DNA of 20,388 bases from an uncultured Eubacteriales bacterium (GCA_934572535.1 CAKTLJ010000026.1:1-20388); one strand, 5' to 3'. Positions 6,233 to 13,609 are shown, numbered from the stretch's first letter. Numbers and translations: made by a program. Notes: a model not told the origin generated them from the sequence alone.

Positions 6233-7414
6233 TCAGGGTTCGGATAGAATGCGGCGGTAGTTTTCGCGGTCGGTGTCGCCCTCGGTGCTGAGGAGGAGGA
6301 CGCGGGAGGTTTCGTCCAGGCCCAGCTTCGCGCGCGTGTCGGCCAGGGCGGCCTCGGTCATCAGCCCCTCCAGCACCCCGGCGGTGACGGCCCCGGACTC
6401 GCCGGAGACCACGGCGGGGTCGTCCCCCAGGGGGCGGCCCAGCAGGCGCATCCCCCGGGCGGCGTAGTGGTCGCCGCAGGAGACGAAGCCGTCGGCCACG
6501 CCCTTCAGGATCTCCCAGCTGACGGTGCATGGCTCGCCGCAGCAAAGCCCGGCCATCATGCTGTCCATGGGTCCGGTGACGAAGTGGAGCTGGCCGTCGT
6601 CGGCCACGGCGGTGCGGTAGAGGCAGTCGGCCTTGTCCGGCTCGACGAGGACGGTCACGGGCCGACGGTCCCCCCAGAGGGCGGCGAAGTACCCGGCCAC
6701 GGCCCCCGCCACGCTGCCCACCCCGGCCTGGAGGAAGAGGTGGGTGGGCGGCTGGTCCAGGACCTGGGCGATCTCCCAGGCCAGGGTGGTGTAGCCCTGC
6801 ATGATGTGGGTGGGCACGGTCTCGTACCCCGCCCAGGCGGTGTCCTGGATCAGGACCCAGCCGCGCTCCTCGGACATGCGGCTGGCCAGGCGGACGGTGT
6901 CGTCATAGCACAGGTCGGTGATCTCCGCCCAGGCCCCCTGGGCGCGGATGTTTTCCAGCCGCTCCGGGGCGCTGCCCTTGGGCAGGTAGACCACCGCGTC
7001 GTGGCCGAAGAGCCGGGCGGCCCAGGCCACGCCCCGGCCGTGGTTGCCGTCGGTGGCGGTGACGAAGGTCTGCTTGCCCAGCCTGGCCCTGGCGGCGGGG
7101 CTGGTCAGGGCGGCGAAGGAGGCCTCCTGCGCGGGAAGGCCCAGCAAGCGGCACAAATAGACGGCGATGGCGTAGCTTCCGCCCAGGCCCTTGAAGGCGT
7201 TCAGGCCGAAGCGGGGGGATTCGTCCTTGACCCACAGCTGGCCCAGCCCCAGCCGGGCGGCCTGGGCGGGCAGGGCGCGCAGGGGCGTGGGGGCGTAGGA
7301 AGCCAGGGAGCGGTGGAAGCGGTGGGCGGCCTCGGTGGCCGCCGGGGCGGTCAGGGCCAGGGCCTTGGGGTCGGCCTTGGGCGCGGGGACGAGATGGACT
7401 TGCAGCGCGGGCAT
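6233..7414 (-). CDS. dpaL: Diaminopropionate ammonia-lyase
   Basis: The 393-residue PLP enzyme matches DpaL/YgeX, a fold-type II lyase that converts 2,3-diaminopropionate to pyruvate and two ammonia. The PLP-binding lysine is K75 in GLNAFKGLGGSYA. TATDGNHGRGVAWAARLFG is the cofactor and substrate loop, and QAGVGSVAGAVAGY is the glycine-rich phosphate loop. The C-terminal GESGAVTAGV and LLLSTEGDTD stretches also fit. The start is the ATG at 7414, with GGAGG seven bases upstream. The 41-residue N-terminal extension possible in this frame was rejected. Neighbours often seen with it (YgeY-like peptidase, YgeW-like carbamoyltransferase) are absent, so its pathway here is unclear. It degrades toxic or dietary diaminopropionate and probably D/L-serine poorly. 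Confidence 0.93.
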   Translation of the reverse strand: MPALQVHLVPAPKADPKALALTAPAATEAAHRFHRSLASYAPTPLRALPAQAARLGLGQLWVKDESPRFGLNAFKGLGGSYAIAVYLCRLLGLPAQEASFAALTSPAARARLGKQTFVTATDGNHGRGVAWAARLFGHDAVVYLPKGSAPERLENIRAQGAWAEITDLCYDDTVRLASRMSEERGWVLIQDTAWAGYETVPTHIMQGYTTLAWEIAQVLDQPPTHLFLQAGVGSVAGAVAGYFAALWGDRRPVTVLVEPDKADCLYRTAVADDGQLHFVTGPMDSMMAGLCCGEPCTVSWEILKGVADGFVSCGDHYAARGMRLLGRPLGDDPAVVSGESGAVTAGVLEGLMTEAALADTRAKLGLDETSRVLLLSTEGDTDRENYRRILSEP

Positions 7415-7445
7415 GGTCAGCCCTCCTTCCGGCAGTGTTTTTCCC

Positions 7446-7474
7446 ATTGTATCATGGTTCCGGGCTTCCCACAA
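7446..7474 (-). promoter_or_regulatory. Sigma-A promoter of dpaL
   Basis: TTGTGG (7474-7469) and TACAAT (7451-7446) are separated by 17 bp on the minus strand, about 31 bp before the dpaL start codon. Confidence 0.65.
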
Positions 7475-7480
7475 GCAAGG

Positions 7481-7522
7481 AAAACGCCGCGGAGTTTCCT
7501 TGACAGAAAGCCCCGCGGCGTT
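7481..7522 (-). terminator. GC-rich inverted repeat, possible minus-strand terminator or operator
   Basis: AACGCCGCGG (7483-7492) and CCGCGGCGTT (7513-7522) form a perfect 10-bp inverted repeat. On the minus strand the hairpin runs into TTTT (7484-7481), so it could stop transcription just before the dpaL promoter. Its 20-base loop contains the -35 of the plus-strand promoter at 7500, so it could instead be an operator. Confidence 0.45.
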
Positions 7523-7529
7523 GTATACT
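7500..7529 (+). promoter_or_regulatory. Consensus promoter of a candidate small RNA
   Basis: TTGACA (7500-7505) and TATACT (7524-7529) are separated by 18 bp. No coding region follows on this strand before a terminator about 85 bases downstream. Confidence 0.6.
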
Positions 7530-7535
7530 GTAAGC

Positions 7536-7622
7536 AACAGGGAAGCTGATCGACGGTCAGCCCCCGTGGCATCTTATATTACAGAAACCGCCTGGTGGCC
7601 GCCGGGCGGTTTATTTCTTTCT
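7536..7622 (+). ncRNA. Candidate small non-coding RNA, about 85 nt
   Basis: This short unit lies between a near-consensus promoter and a terminator hairpin. The terminator arms are AAACCGCC (7585-7592) and GGCGGTTT (7605-7612), followed by ATTTCTTTC. The 5' part can fold GCTGA onto TCAGC with flanking GGG and CCC. The loop ACGG could pair with the CCGT directly downstream as a pseudoknot. No ribosome binding site or start codon is evident. An 11-bp inverted repeat (7500-7510 and 7617-7627) bounds the whole unit. No known RNA family is recognised. It could also be the leftover leader of a lost gene. Confidence 0.45.
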
Positions 7623-7661
7623 GTCAATAGGACAATACTACAGTGCCCTGCCAACGCAACG

Positions 7662-7711
7662 AAAACGGGCCGTCTCGCAGGATTCGGAAGGATCCTGCGA
7701 GACGGCCCGTT
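7662..7711 (-). terminator. Terminator of the dCMP deaminase gene
   Basis: A perfect 20-bp stem (7664-7683 with 7692-7711) with an eight-base loop begins three bases past the stop codon on the minus strand and runs into TTTTCGTT. Unusually long and perfect for a terminator. Confidence 0.85.
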
Positions 7712-7714
7712 CGG

Positions 7715-8125
7715 TTATTCATCTCCCACGGTGATGACCTGGGCGATGCCGGCGTTTTTGATGAGCTTCTGGCAGATGAGGCAGGGCTCGGCCTTGATGG
7801 GGGTGTTCCCGTCGAAGCCCACCAGGTAGAGGGTGCTGCCGATCATGTCCCGCCGGGCGGCGCTGATGATGGCGTTCATCTCCGCGTGGACCGCCACGCA
7901 CTTCTCATACTGCTCCCCGTGGGGGATGTTGTGCTCGATGCGCCAGCAGGTCCCCACATCGCAGCAGTTGGCGTCCCCGCGGGGCGCGCCGTTGTAGCCG
8001 GTGGCGATGATCTCGTCCTCCCGGACGATGATGGCCCCGTACTGGCGGCGCAGGCAGGTGGAGCCGCGGGCCACCTCGGCGGCGATGCGGAGGTATCTGG
8101 CTTTTTTGCTTTCTCTGGTTCTCAT
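7715..8125 (-). CDS. Deoxycytidylate (dCMP) deaminase family protein
   Basis: The 136-residue protein has the zinc-dependent deaminase core: H80 and E82 in VHAEMNAI, and C115 and C118 in PCLICQ. The TGYNGAPRG substrate loop is present. The cysteine-rich insertion around residues 54-70 (CCDVGTCWRIEH) is typical of dCMP deaminases and ComEB and forms a second metal site in the family. The expected reaction is dCMP to dUMP plus ammonia, feeding dTTP synthesis. ComEB-like annotation is possible, but no competence genes are adjacent. The ATG at 8125 is chosen because GAGGTG ends nine bases upstream. The GTG four codons earlier overlaps that site. Confidence 0.92.
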   Translation of the reverse strand: MRTRESKKARYLRIAAEVARGSTCLRRQYGAIIVREDEIIATGYNGAPRGDANCCDVGTCWRIEHNIPHGEQYEKCVAVHAEMNAIISAARRDMIGSTLYLVGFDGNTPIKAEPCLICQKLIKNAGIAQVITVGDE

Positions 8126-8177
8126 GGTGGTATGCACCTCAAAACAGTTCTATATATAGGGAATGCTTGCGGGTTAA

Positions 8178-8206
8178 ATCATACCACGATAGCCTGTTTC
8201 AGGCAA
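8178..8206 (-). promoter_or_regulatory. Sigma-A promoter of the dCMP deaminase gene
   Basis: TTGCCT (8206-8201) and TATGAT (8183-8178) are separated by 17 bp on the minus strand, and TG precedes the -10 by one base (extended -10). The -35 overlaps the last codons of the YbjQ-like remnant. Confidence 0.7.
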
Positions 8207-8300
8207 GACCTTCCTTAAATTTCACGGCCGTGCCGTAGGCCATGACCTCGGCAGCGCCCTGCATGACGGCGGAGGTGGCGGCCGCGTGGTCGGGGTTGAC
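8199..8300 (-). pseudogene. C-terminal remnant of a YbjQ/UPF0145-family gene
   Basis: A minus-strand reading frame ending in TGA at 8201-8199 encodes TSAVMQGAAEVMAYGTAVKF followed by KEGLA. It matches the conserved C-terminal strand and GTAV ending of YbjQ (UPF0145) proteins. These are about 100 residues long and were proposed to bind heavy metals. Upstream of about 8300 the similarity stops. The frame continues into sequence that instead carries the plus-strand promoter of the DegV gene, and no start or N-terminal two-thirds can be found. I read this as a gene truncated by a deletion or rearrangement. The family call rests on about 25 residues. Confidence 0.6.
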
Positions 8301-8320
8301 ATTTCGTGCGATTTGTCGGC

Positions 8321-8349
8321 TTGCCAAAGCAAGGAAGGTGTGCTATATT
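8321..8349 (+). promoter_or_regulatory. Sigma-A promoter of the DegV-family gene
   Basis: TTGCCA (8321-8326) and TATATT (8344-8349) are separated by 17 bp, leaving a leader of about 65 bases before the GTG start. Confidence 0.7.
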
Positions 8350-8420
8350 TACCTGTTAGAGAACATAATTTTCCGTTGCGTATCCGGTGCAGGGAAGGCC
8401 AACGGGCAGGAGGGGTCTTT

Positions 8421-9272
8421 GTGCGAACAGCCATTGTGACGGATACCAACAGCGGAATTTCAGCCAGCCAAGCGGAGGCAATGGGCATCCATCTGATCCC
8501 CATGCCTTTTTTCATTGGCGGCGCGACCTACTATGAGGGGAAGGACATCTCCCACCCCCTCTTTTTCCAAAAGCTCGCGGCGGGGCTGGAGGTATCCACC
8601 TCCCAACCGGCCCCGGCAGGGATCCTCTCCCTGTGGGAGCGGCTGCTGCAAACGCACGATGCGGTCCTCTACTTCCCCATGACCTCCGGCCTGAGCGGCT
8701 CCTGCGCCTCGGCCAAGGCCCTGGCCCGCGACTTCGGGGGCCGGGTGCTGGTGGTGGACGACAAGCGCATCTCCGTGACCCTGATGCAGTCCATCCGCAA
8801 CGCCCAGGTCCTGCTGGCCCAGGGCAAGACCGCCGGCCAGGTCCGGGACATCCTGGAGGCCGAAGCCTACGACTCCAGCATCTACATCGCCGTGAACACC
8901 CTGGAATACCTGAAGCGGAGCGGCCGCGTCACCGCCGCCGGGGCGGCCATGGCCTCCATCCTGAGCATCAAGCCGGTGCTCCAGATCCAGGGCGGCAAGC
9001 TGGACGCCTACAAAAAGGTCCGGGGCATGAACCACGCCAAGACCGTCCTCGTGGACGCGCTGCGCAAGGACCTGGACACCCGCTTCCGCGACCTGGAGAT
9101 GAACGTGTTCGCCGGGTACTCCGGCGGCGACCCCGCCCTGGGCGAGCGCTGGCTGGAGGAGGTCCGGCGGGACTTCCCGGAGTACGAGGTGGAGCTGATC
9201 AGCCTGCCCCTGAGCATCTGCTGCCACACCGGCGCGGGCGCCCTGGGCGTGGCCTGCGCCAAGAAGTGGTGA
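8421..9272 (+). CDS. DegV-family fatty-acid-binding protein
   Basis: Read from GTG at 8421 with AGGAGGGG five bases upstream, the protein is 283 residues, normal for DegV. The family, whose characterised members are FakB proteins, carries a bound fatty acid and presents it to the FakA kinase for phospholipid synthesis. Signatures are IVTDTNSGIS at the N-terminus, STSQPAP (59-65), PMTSGLSGS (87-94), VNTLEYLKRSGRV (158-170), LSIKPVL (181-187) and CCHTGAGALGV (267-277). The Ser/Thr and His residues in these motifs hold the carboxylate. No fakA is nearby. It is a single-gene unit with its own promoter and terminator. Confidence 0.93.
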   Translation: MRTAIVTDTNSGISASQAEAMGIHLIPMPFFIGGATYYEGKDISHPLFFQKLAAGLEVSTSQPAPAGILSLWERLLQTHDAVLYFPMTSGLSGSCASAKALARDFGGRVLVVDDKRISVTLMQSIRNAQVLLAQGKTAGQVRDILEAEAYDSSIYIAVNTLEYLKRSGRVTAAGAAMASILSIKPVLQIQGGKLDAYKKVRGMNHAKTVLVDALRKDLDTRFRDLEMNVFAGYSGGDPALGERWLEEVRRDFPEYEVELISLPLSICCHTGAGALGVACAKKW

Positions 9273-9304
9273 GGCGCGGCCCTTGCGATATAGGGATCAA
9301 GTCC

Positions 9305-9337
9305 AAAAGCCGAGCGGCGCAGTCGCTCGGCTTTTTT
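9305..9337 (+). terminator. Rho-independent terminator of the DegV-family gene
   Basis: A 12-bp perfect stem, AAAAGCCGAGCG with CGCTCGGCTTTT, and a seven-base loop end in a run of six T (9332-9337). Confidence 0.95.
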
Positions 9338-9345
9338 AATAAATT

Positions 9346-9389
9346 TTTAAGAATTCCCCTATTCCTTCTTTAGAATCGCGGGGTACAAT
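9346..9389 (+). promoter_or_regulatory. Regulated promoter A, shared motif with promoter B
   Basis: TTTAAGAATT (from 9346) and TTTAGAATC (from 9369) form a direct repeat with a 23-bp offset. The -10 TACAAT (9384-9389) lies 15 bp after the second copy starts. The position expected for a -35 has no consensus. Nearly the same block precedes the next gene at 10698, which points to a common activator. Confidence 0.65.
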
Positions 9390-9457
9390 GAACTTGTTAA
9401 AGGAAGAGATCCTGCTTTGGCAGGGACACGATAGGTTTACGAAAAGGAGGAACTCCT

Positions 9458-10585
9458 ATGAAAAAGCGAACAAAGGTCCTGACATGTCTGACGGTCGGCG
9501 TGCTCACCCTGGCGGTCTCCGCGACCGCGGCCTTCGGCAGCGCCAACGGCTACTCGGCCTACAAGAAGGCGGTGATGGGTCTGGCGCTGGAGGAGGAAAA
9601 CTTCAGCGCCAAGGGGAGCGTGAGCGTGAAGGTGGACGGCAAGGTCCTCAGCACCACGAAGGTGGACTACGCCCAGGCCGGCGCGGACCGCTCCACCGTC
9701 ACCACCACCACCGAGGGCAAGGACACCTGCACCCAGCGCGACACCACCCTGAACGGCGTGAATACCTGGTTCATCGACGAAAGCGGGGAGTACTGGCAGA
9801 GCGAGATGATGGACAGCTCCACCACCCTCCTGGGCTATGACAAGGACGACGAGATGCAGAGCCGCCTCGTCAACTTCCTCTCCATCGCCGCCGACACCGT
9901 GGCCGGGGAGCTGAAGAACAACTTCGTCCAGGTCGGCTCCGAGCAGGACAAGACCCTCTACCAGGTCTCCATCTCCGGCAGCCAGGTCCCCGCGCTGGTG
10001 AACGCCGGGCTGTCCCTCCTGGCCTGCGAGAACAGCGGCGGGACCCGCACGGGGATCCTCTGGGATGACTTCTGGCCCGTGGCCATCGCCTATTACGAAG
10101 AGACCACCGGCGAGACCCTCTCCGAGGACCTGAAAAAGGCCCTGACCGACGGCTATGAAGAGGCCTACTACGAGGCCCACAAGGCGGAGATCGACAAGGT
10201 GGACGACGTCACCGGGGGGGTTTATGAAAAGTACGACAAGATCCTGGAGCAGAAGGGCGGCACGGGCGTTCTGCAAGTCAAGGAAGACGGCAGCTACACC
10301 TACTACGCCACCTGGATGGACTACCTGGAGGCCCAGGGCGACGAGGGCCTGGACAGACTGGAGTACTACGCCGCCAAGGAGCTGAACCTGGACAAGGTGG
10401 ACTGCACCTTCGCGCTGGACAAGAAGGGCCGCCTGACGGACAACGAGATCACCGCGACCTTCACCGCCACCGACGGCAAGGGCGTCCGCCACACCGTGGA
10501 GGTCACCGTCCAGCTGGGGGTCAGCGGCTATGGGACCACGACGGTCCAGCCTCTGGACGTGGGCAAGCGGACCAAGGCCCCGTGA
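9458..10585 (+). CDS. Secreted protein of unknown function, paralogue 1
   Basis: The 375-residue protein has a clear signal peptide: KKRTK, a hydrophobic core (residues 7-22), and likely cleavage in the SATAAFGSA stretch. There is no lipobox, cell-wall sorting signal or second membrane segment, so it should be released or loosely attached. The mature chain is acidic and rich in Thr, Asp and Tyr. After a short helix (YKKAVMGLALEEENF) it has alternating beta strands (GSVSVKVDGKVLSTTKVDY), which resembles LolA/LppX-type lipoprotein-carrier folds. That is only an impression. Shared with the next protein are AADTV.G.LKNNFV, LYQV, SQVP.LVNAGLSL and TTGETLSE. AAAAGGAGG precedes the ATG. Confidence 0.88.
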   Translation: MKKRTKVLTCLTVGVLTLAVSATAAFGSANGYSAYKKAVMGLALEEENFSAKGSVSVKVDGKVLSTTKVDYAQAGADRSTVTTTTEGKDTCTQRDTTLNGVNTWFIDESGEYWQSEMMDSSTTLLGYDKDDEMQSRLVNFLSIAADTVAGELKNNFVQVGSEQDKTLYQVSISGSQVPALVNAGLSLLACENSGGTRTGILWDDFWPVAIAYYEETTGETLSEDLKKALTDGYEEAYYEAHKAEIDKVDDVTGGVYEKYDKILEQKGGTGVLQVKEDGSYTYYATWMDYLEAQGDEGLDRLEYYAAKELNLDKVDCTFALDKKGRLTDNEITATFTATDGKGVRHTVEVTVQLGVSGYGTTTVQPLDVGKRTKAP

Positions 10586-10634
10586 GCACGACATCGCAGC
10601 CGACGCTTTCATTTTTATCTTCCTTTCTTGCCTG

Positions 10635-10666
10635 CCGCCTCCGGACCCTGGGTCCGGGGGCGGTTT
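10635..10666 (+). terminator. Terminator between the two secreted paralogues
   Basis: A 12-bp stem (CCGCC and CCGGACC pairing with GGTCCGG and GGCGG around one T-G position) and a three-base loop are followed by TTT and a weaker TTCT. It makes the two paralogues separate transcription units. Confidence 0.75.
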
Positions 10667-10697
10667 GGCCTTCTCCGCCGCGAAATTTTAATGAAAA

Positions 10698-10741
10698 TTT
10701 AAGAGATTCCCTATCCTTTTTTTAGGAATCCAAGGTATAAT
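10698..10741 (+). promoter_or_regulatory. Regulated promoter B, shared motif with promoter A
   Basis: TTTAAGAGATT (from 10698) and TTTAGGAATCC (from 10721) repeat with the same 23-bp offset as in promoter A. The -10 TATAAT (10736-10741) again lies 15 bp after the second copy starts. The intervening bases are also conserved (CCCTAT, CCTT). No consensus -35 is present. Confidence 0.65.
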
Positions 10742-10804
10742 GAAGCTGTCAAACGGAAGCCCCTTGTGCGGGAGCGTTCCCAACGCGACAAAGGAGGAAT
10801 CCCA

Positions 10805-11944
10805 ATGAAGAAACAGAATCAATTGATGATTTGTCTGGTGGCCGGGGTGCTCATGCTGGCGGTCTCCGCGACCGCAGCCTTCGGCAGCGTCAACGGCTAC
10901 ACCAAGTACAAGAATGCCGTAAAAGCCCTGGCCCTCCAGGAGGGCAACTTCACCGCCGCCGGGACCCTGGCCGTGAAGCTGGACGAGAAGGAGGTCATGA
11001 AGCTCAAGACCGACTACACCATGGCGGCCCCTGATTTCGCCCAGATCGCGACCAGCACCCAGAACGGCAAGACCTTTACGGAATACACCGGCTCTCTGAA
11101 CGGGGTCTACACCATCTACAACGACCAGAGCGACACCTATTACCAGTACCAGAGCGACGCGGGCCAGGAGAACCTCCTGGGCTACGACGGCAGCGACGAG
11201 ACGCAGAAGCGCCTGGTCACCTTTCTGGAGCTGGCCGCCGACACCGTGATGGGCGACCTGAAGAACAACTTCGTGGAGACGGGCAGCAAGGACGGCAGCA
11301 CCCTCTATCAGGTGAACATCGCCAACAGCCAGGTCCCCTCCCTGGTGAACGCGGGGCTGTCCCTCTTCGCCTGCGCCCTGGCGGAGGACCAGTCCACCGT
11401 CCGCGACGTGGAGTACGAGGACTATGACGCCAACGTCCTCGCCTACTACGAAAAGACCACCGGCGAGACCCTCTCCGAGGAGTTCAAGGCCAACTACAGA
11501 AGCGGCTGGGACGACGCCTGGTACGAGGCGAACGAAGCGCAGGTGGAGAAGTTCTGCGAGGTGACTGCGGCGAACTGGGAGGCGGAGTATTACCAGATCC
11601 TGGATCAGAAGGGCGCCGGTGTCGTCTACGTTCACGCCGACGGGACCTATGACTACTACCCCACCATGCAGGACTACGTCGAAGCGCACCCCGACGGGGA
11701 CATCTTCAGCAACCTCTACTACTACGTGGGCAAGGACCTGGTCCTGGACAACGTTGCCTGCACCTTCGGCGTGGACAAGAGCGGCAAGCTGACCTCCAAC
11801 CGGCTCGACGTCACCTTCACGAGCACCGACCTGGACGGCAGCCGCCACAAGCTGGTCCTTTCCGGCGACCTTCGGGTGAGCGACTACGGCACCACCGTGG
11901 TCAAGGCCCCCGACCTTCAGGGCAAGACCAAGGCCCACTATTAA
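10805..11944 (+). CDS. Secreted protein of unknown function, paralogue 2
   Basis: The 379-residue protein is read from the ATG at 10805, with AAAGGAGG seven bases upstream. It has the same plan as its upstream paralogue. The signal peptide is almost identical around VSATAAFGS, followed by NGY.KYKNAVKALALQEGNF and a beta-rich mature part. Central blocks AADTVMGDLKNNFVETGSK and SQVPSLVNAGLSLFACA and the C-terminal DYGTT.V motif align end to end. The tyrosine and acidic content is high. No catalytic motif is visible. Its gene is followed by the ABC transporter genes after 119 bases. Recent duplication is unlikely because the proteins have diverged considerably, yet their promoters stay nearly identical, which suggests selection on co-regulation. 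Confidence 0.88.
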   Translation: MKKQNQLMICLVAGVLMLAVSATAAFGSVNGYTKYKNAVKALALQEGNFTAAGTLAVKLDEKEVMKLKTDYTMAAPDFAQIATSTQNGKTFTEYTGSLNGVYTIYNDQSDTYYQYQSDAGQENLLGYDGSDETQKRLVTFLELAADTVMGDLKNNFVETGSKDGSTLYQVNIANSQVPSLVNAGLSLFACALAEDQSTVRDVEYEDYDANVLAYYEKTTGETLSEEFKANYRSGWDDAWYEANEAQVEKFCEVTAANWEAEYYQILDQKGAGVVYVHADGTYDYYPTMQDYVEAHPDGDIFSNLYYYVGKDLVLDNVACTFGVDKSGKLTSNRLDVTFTSTDLDGSRHKLVLSGDLRVSDYGTTVVKAPDLQGKTKAHY

Positions 11945-11992
11945 CCATTGGGAACAAGCACACCTTCTTAGTTCTATCTCTCACATGCGGTC

Positions 11993-12035
11993 AGCGCCCC
12001 GGAGTTCTCACCCTCCGGGGCCGGACTGCGCTTTT
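11993..12035 (+). terminator. Probable terminator after paralogue 2
   Basis: An 8-bp perfect stem (CCCCGGAG/CTCCGGGG, 11997-12004 with 12013-12020) can be extended by AGCG/CGCT across a bulge and runs into TTTT. It lies 29 bp before the ABC gene start, so it may allow partial read-through. Confidence 0.45.
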
Positions 12036-12063
12036 GACGGCTTGTCAAGAAAGGAGCGGCGTT

Positions 12064-12798
12064 TTGGATACGGTATTGAATCTGGACCATGTGTCCAAAG
12101 TCTACAGCAATGGCCGTGGGGCCAGGAACATCACCTTCTCCGTGCAGCGGGGCGAGGTGGTGGGCCTGCTTGGCCCCAACGGCTCCGGCAAGACGACCAT
12201 CATGAAGTCCATCACCGGACTCAGCCAGCCCAGCGAGGGGAGCGTCACGGTCTTCGGCGCGGACGCCGTGGACCAGCGGGAGGCTGCCCTGGCCAAGGTG
12301 GGCGCGCTCATCGAGCAGCCCGCCCTCTACGAGAACCTGACCGCCCTGGACCATCTGCGGATGGCCGCCCGGTACTACCCCGGGGTGGGCGCGGCCCGCA
12401 TCGACCAGGTGCTGGAGCTTGTGGGCCTGTCCCCCTATAAAAAGGAGCGCTGCGGCAAGTTCTCCCTGGGCATGAAGCAGCGCATGGCGCTGGCGCTGGC
12501 GCTGCTGTCCGAGCCGGAGCTGATGATCCTGGACGAGCCCACCAACGGCCTGGACATCGAGGCCACCGTGGAGATCCGGGAGATCATCATCCGCCTGGCC
12601 AAGGAGAAGGGCGTTGCCTTCCTGGTGGCCAGCCACCTGGCCTCGGAGATCGAAAAGATGTGCAGCAAGGTCCTGGTCCTCTACGAGGGGGAGATGCTCT
12701 CCTTCGACACCAAGGAGGAGGCCCTGCGCCTGCACCCCTCCCTGGAGGACTACTTCCTGGCCAAGGTGCGGGACAAAAAAGGCTCTGTCGTGTTGTGA
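12064..12798 (+). CDS. ABC transporter ATP-binding protein
   Basis: Read from TTG at 12064 with AAAGGAG seven bases upstream, the protein is 244 residues. A TTG at 12034 in the same frame has no ribosome binding site. It is a complete nucleotide-binding domain with Walker A GPNGSGKT (37-44), a Q-loop region (LIEQPALYENLT), signature FSLGMKQ (133-139), Walker B LMILDE (153-158), a D-loop, and H-loop H191 (VASHLASE). The LGMKQR variant of the signature and the small size are typical of BcrA/NatA-type ATPases paired with ABC-2 permeases in antimicrobial-peptide or drug export. The permease follows 12 bases later. Confidence 0.95.
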   Translation: MDTVLNLDHVSKVYSNGRGARNITFSVQRGEVVGLLGPNGSGKTTIMKSITGLSQPSEGSVTVFGADAVDQREAALAKVGALIEQPALYENLTALDHLRMAARYYPGVGAARIDQVLELVGLSPYKKERCGKFSLGMKQRMALALALLSEPELMILDEPTNGLDIEATVEIREIIIRLAKEKGVAFLVASHLASEIEKMCSKVLVLYEGEMLSFDTKEEALRLHPSLEDYFLAKVRDKKGSVVL

Positions 12799-12810
12799 GG
12801 AGGGAACGGA

Positions 12811-13563
12811 ATGGCTCAGTTTATCGCAAATTGGAAGAATGAAGTCTTCAAGCTCCGGAAGCGGAAAAAATACCTTGTCTTTCTCCTCCTGGGCAGCCTC
12901 ATCTGCGTGGCCAGCGCCCTGCGCCTGGTCGTCGCCAACTACATCACCGGCGGGGCACTCTCCCCGGCGACGGTGCTGGGCGGGCTGACCAACGCCAACC
13001 TGCCCTTCTTCCTGCTCGTCTTCCTGCCCCTCATGGCCATCATGGCCGCCTGCGACCTCTTCGTGGGGGAGCAGGCCGACCACACCATCCGCTTCTCCCT
13101 CGTGCGGCCGGTGGGCAAGGGGAAGCTCTTCTTCTCCAAGGCCGCCGCCGTCTTTACCCTCTGCGTTCTGGACCTGGCGGTCCTCTATCTGGTCACCGCC
13201 CTCACCCAGCTGCTCCTGCGGGGCGGGACCCGGGGGCTGGCCCACAGCTTCTTCGCCTGCCTGCTGGACCTTGTCCCCCTGGCGGTGCTCATCCTCTTCT
13301 TCTGCCTGGTGAACCAGCTGGTGAAGGGGTCGAGCCTCACGGTCCTGCTGTGCGTGGTGCTCTACGTGGGCTTCCTCGCCCTGGGGACCTACCTGCCCGC
13401 CTTCGGCGGCCTGCTCTTCACCGGCTATCTCCGGTGGCACAACCTGTGGATCGGCGTGGCCCTGCCCTTCCTGTCCCTGCTCTCCCGCATCGGCCTGCTG
13501 GCCGGGTACGGCCTGGTCTTTGCCTGCTGCGGATACCTGCTCTTCGACCGGAAGGAAGCCTGA
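12811..13563 (+). CDS. ABC-2 type transporter permease
   Basis: The 250-residue membrane protein has about six hydrophobic segments, beginning near residues 21-42. A cytoplasmic amphipathic N-terminus (NWKNEVFKLRKRKKY) of the BcrB/LanF kind precedes them. The E-Q-x-D-x-T-I-R-F-S-L-V-R-P motif (residues 88-101) matches the conserved cytoplasmic loop of ABC-2 permeases (typically EKE.GTI..LL..P), where the ATPase couples. It should form the export channel with the preceding ATPase. The gene lies 46 bases before the sensor kinase, and the order ATPase, permease, kinase, regulator resembles peptide sensing and resistance loci. The substrate is unknown. Confidence 0.9.
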   Translation: MAQFIANWKNEVFKLRKRKKYLVFLLLGSLICVASALRLVVANYITGGALSPATVLGGLTNANLPFFLLVFLPLMAIMAACDLFVGEQADHTIRFSLVRPVGKGKLFFSKAAAVFTLCVLDLAVLYLVTALTQLLLRGGTRGLAHSFFACLLDLVPLAVLILFFCLVNQLVKGSSLTVLLCVVLYVGFLALGTYLPAFGGLLFTGYLRWHNLWIGVALPFLSLLSRIGLLAGYGLVFACCGYLLFDRKEA

Positions 13564-13609
13564 GACCGCCCGCCGCCCGCGCGCGATCCCTGCAAAGGAG
13601 GTTCCCTCG

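Noticed and set aside
6467..7549. Long plus-strand open frame opposite dpaL
   Set aside because: Antisense shadow of a clear PLP enzyme; no ribosome binding site and no recognisable domain.
7536..7604. Partial resemblance of GGGAA...CCCCGTGGC...CAGAAACCGCCTGG to a cobalamin riboswitch, and of CCGCCTGG to the ZTP riboswitch 3' motif
   Set aside because: The conserved internal motifs of both classes are missing, the element is too short, and no suitable gene follows on the same strand.
8296..8301. Perfect TTGACA upstream of the DegV gene
   Set aside because: No -10 lies 15-19 bp downstream; the TTGCCA/TATATT pair at 8321-8349 is better.
8286..8420. N-terminal extension of the DegV protein up to 8286
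   Set aside because: It would run through the promoter and leader; the GTG at 8421 has AGGAGGGG and gives the family's normal N-terminus.
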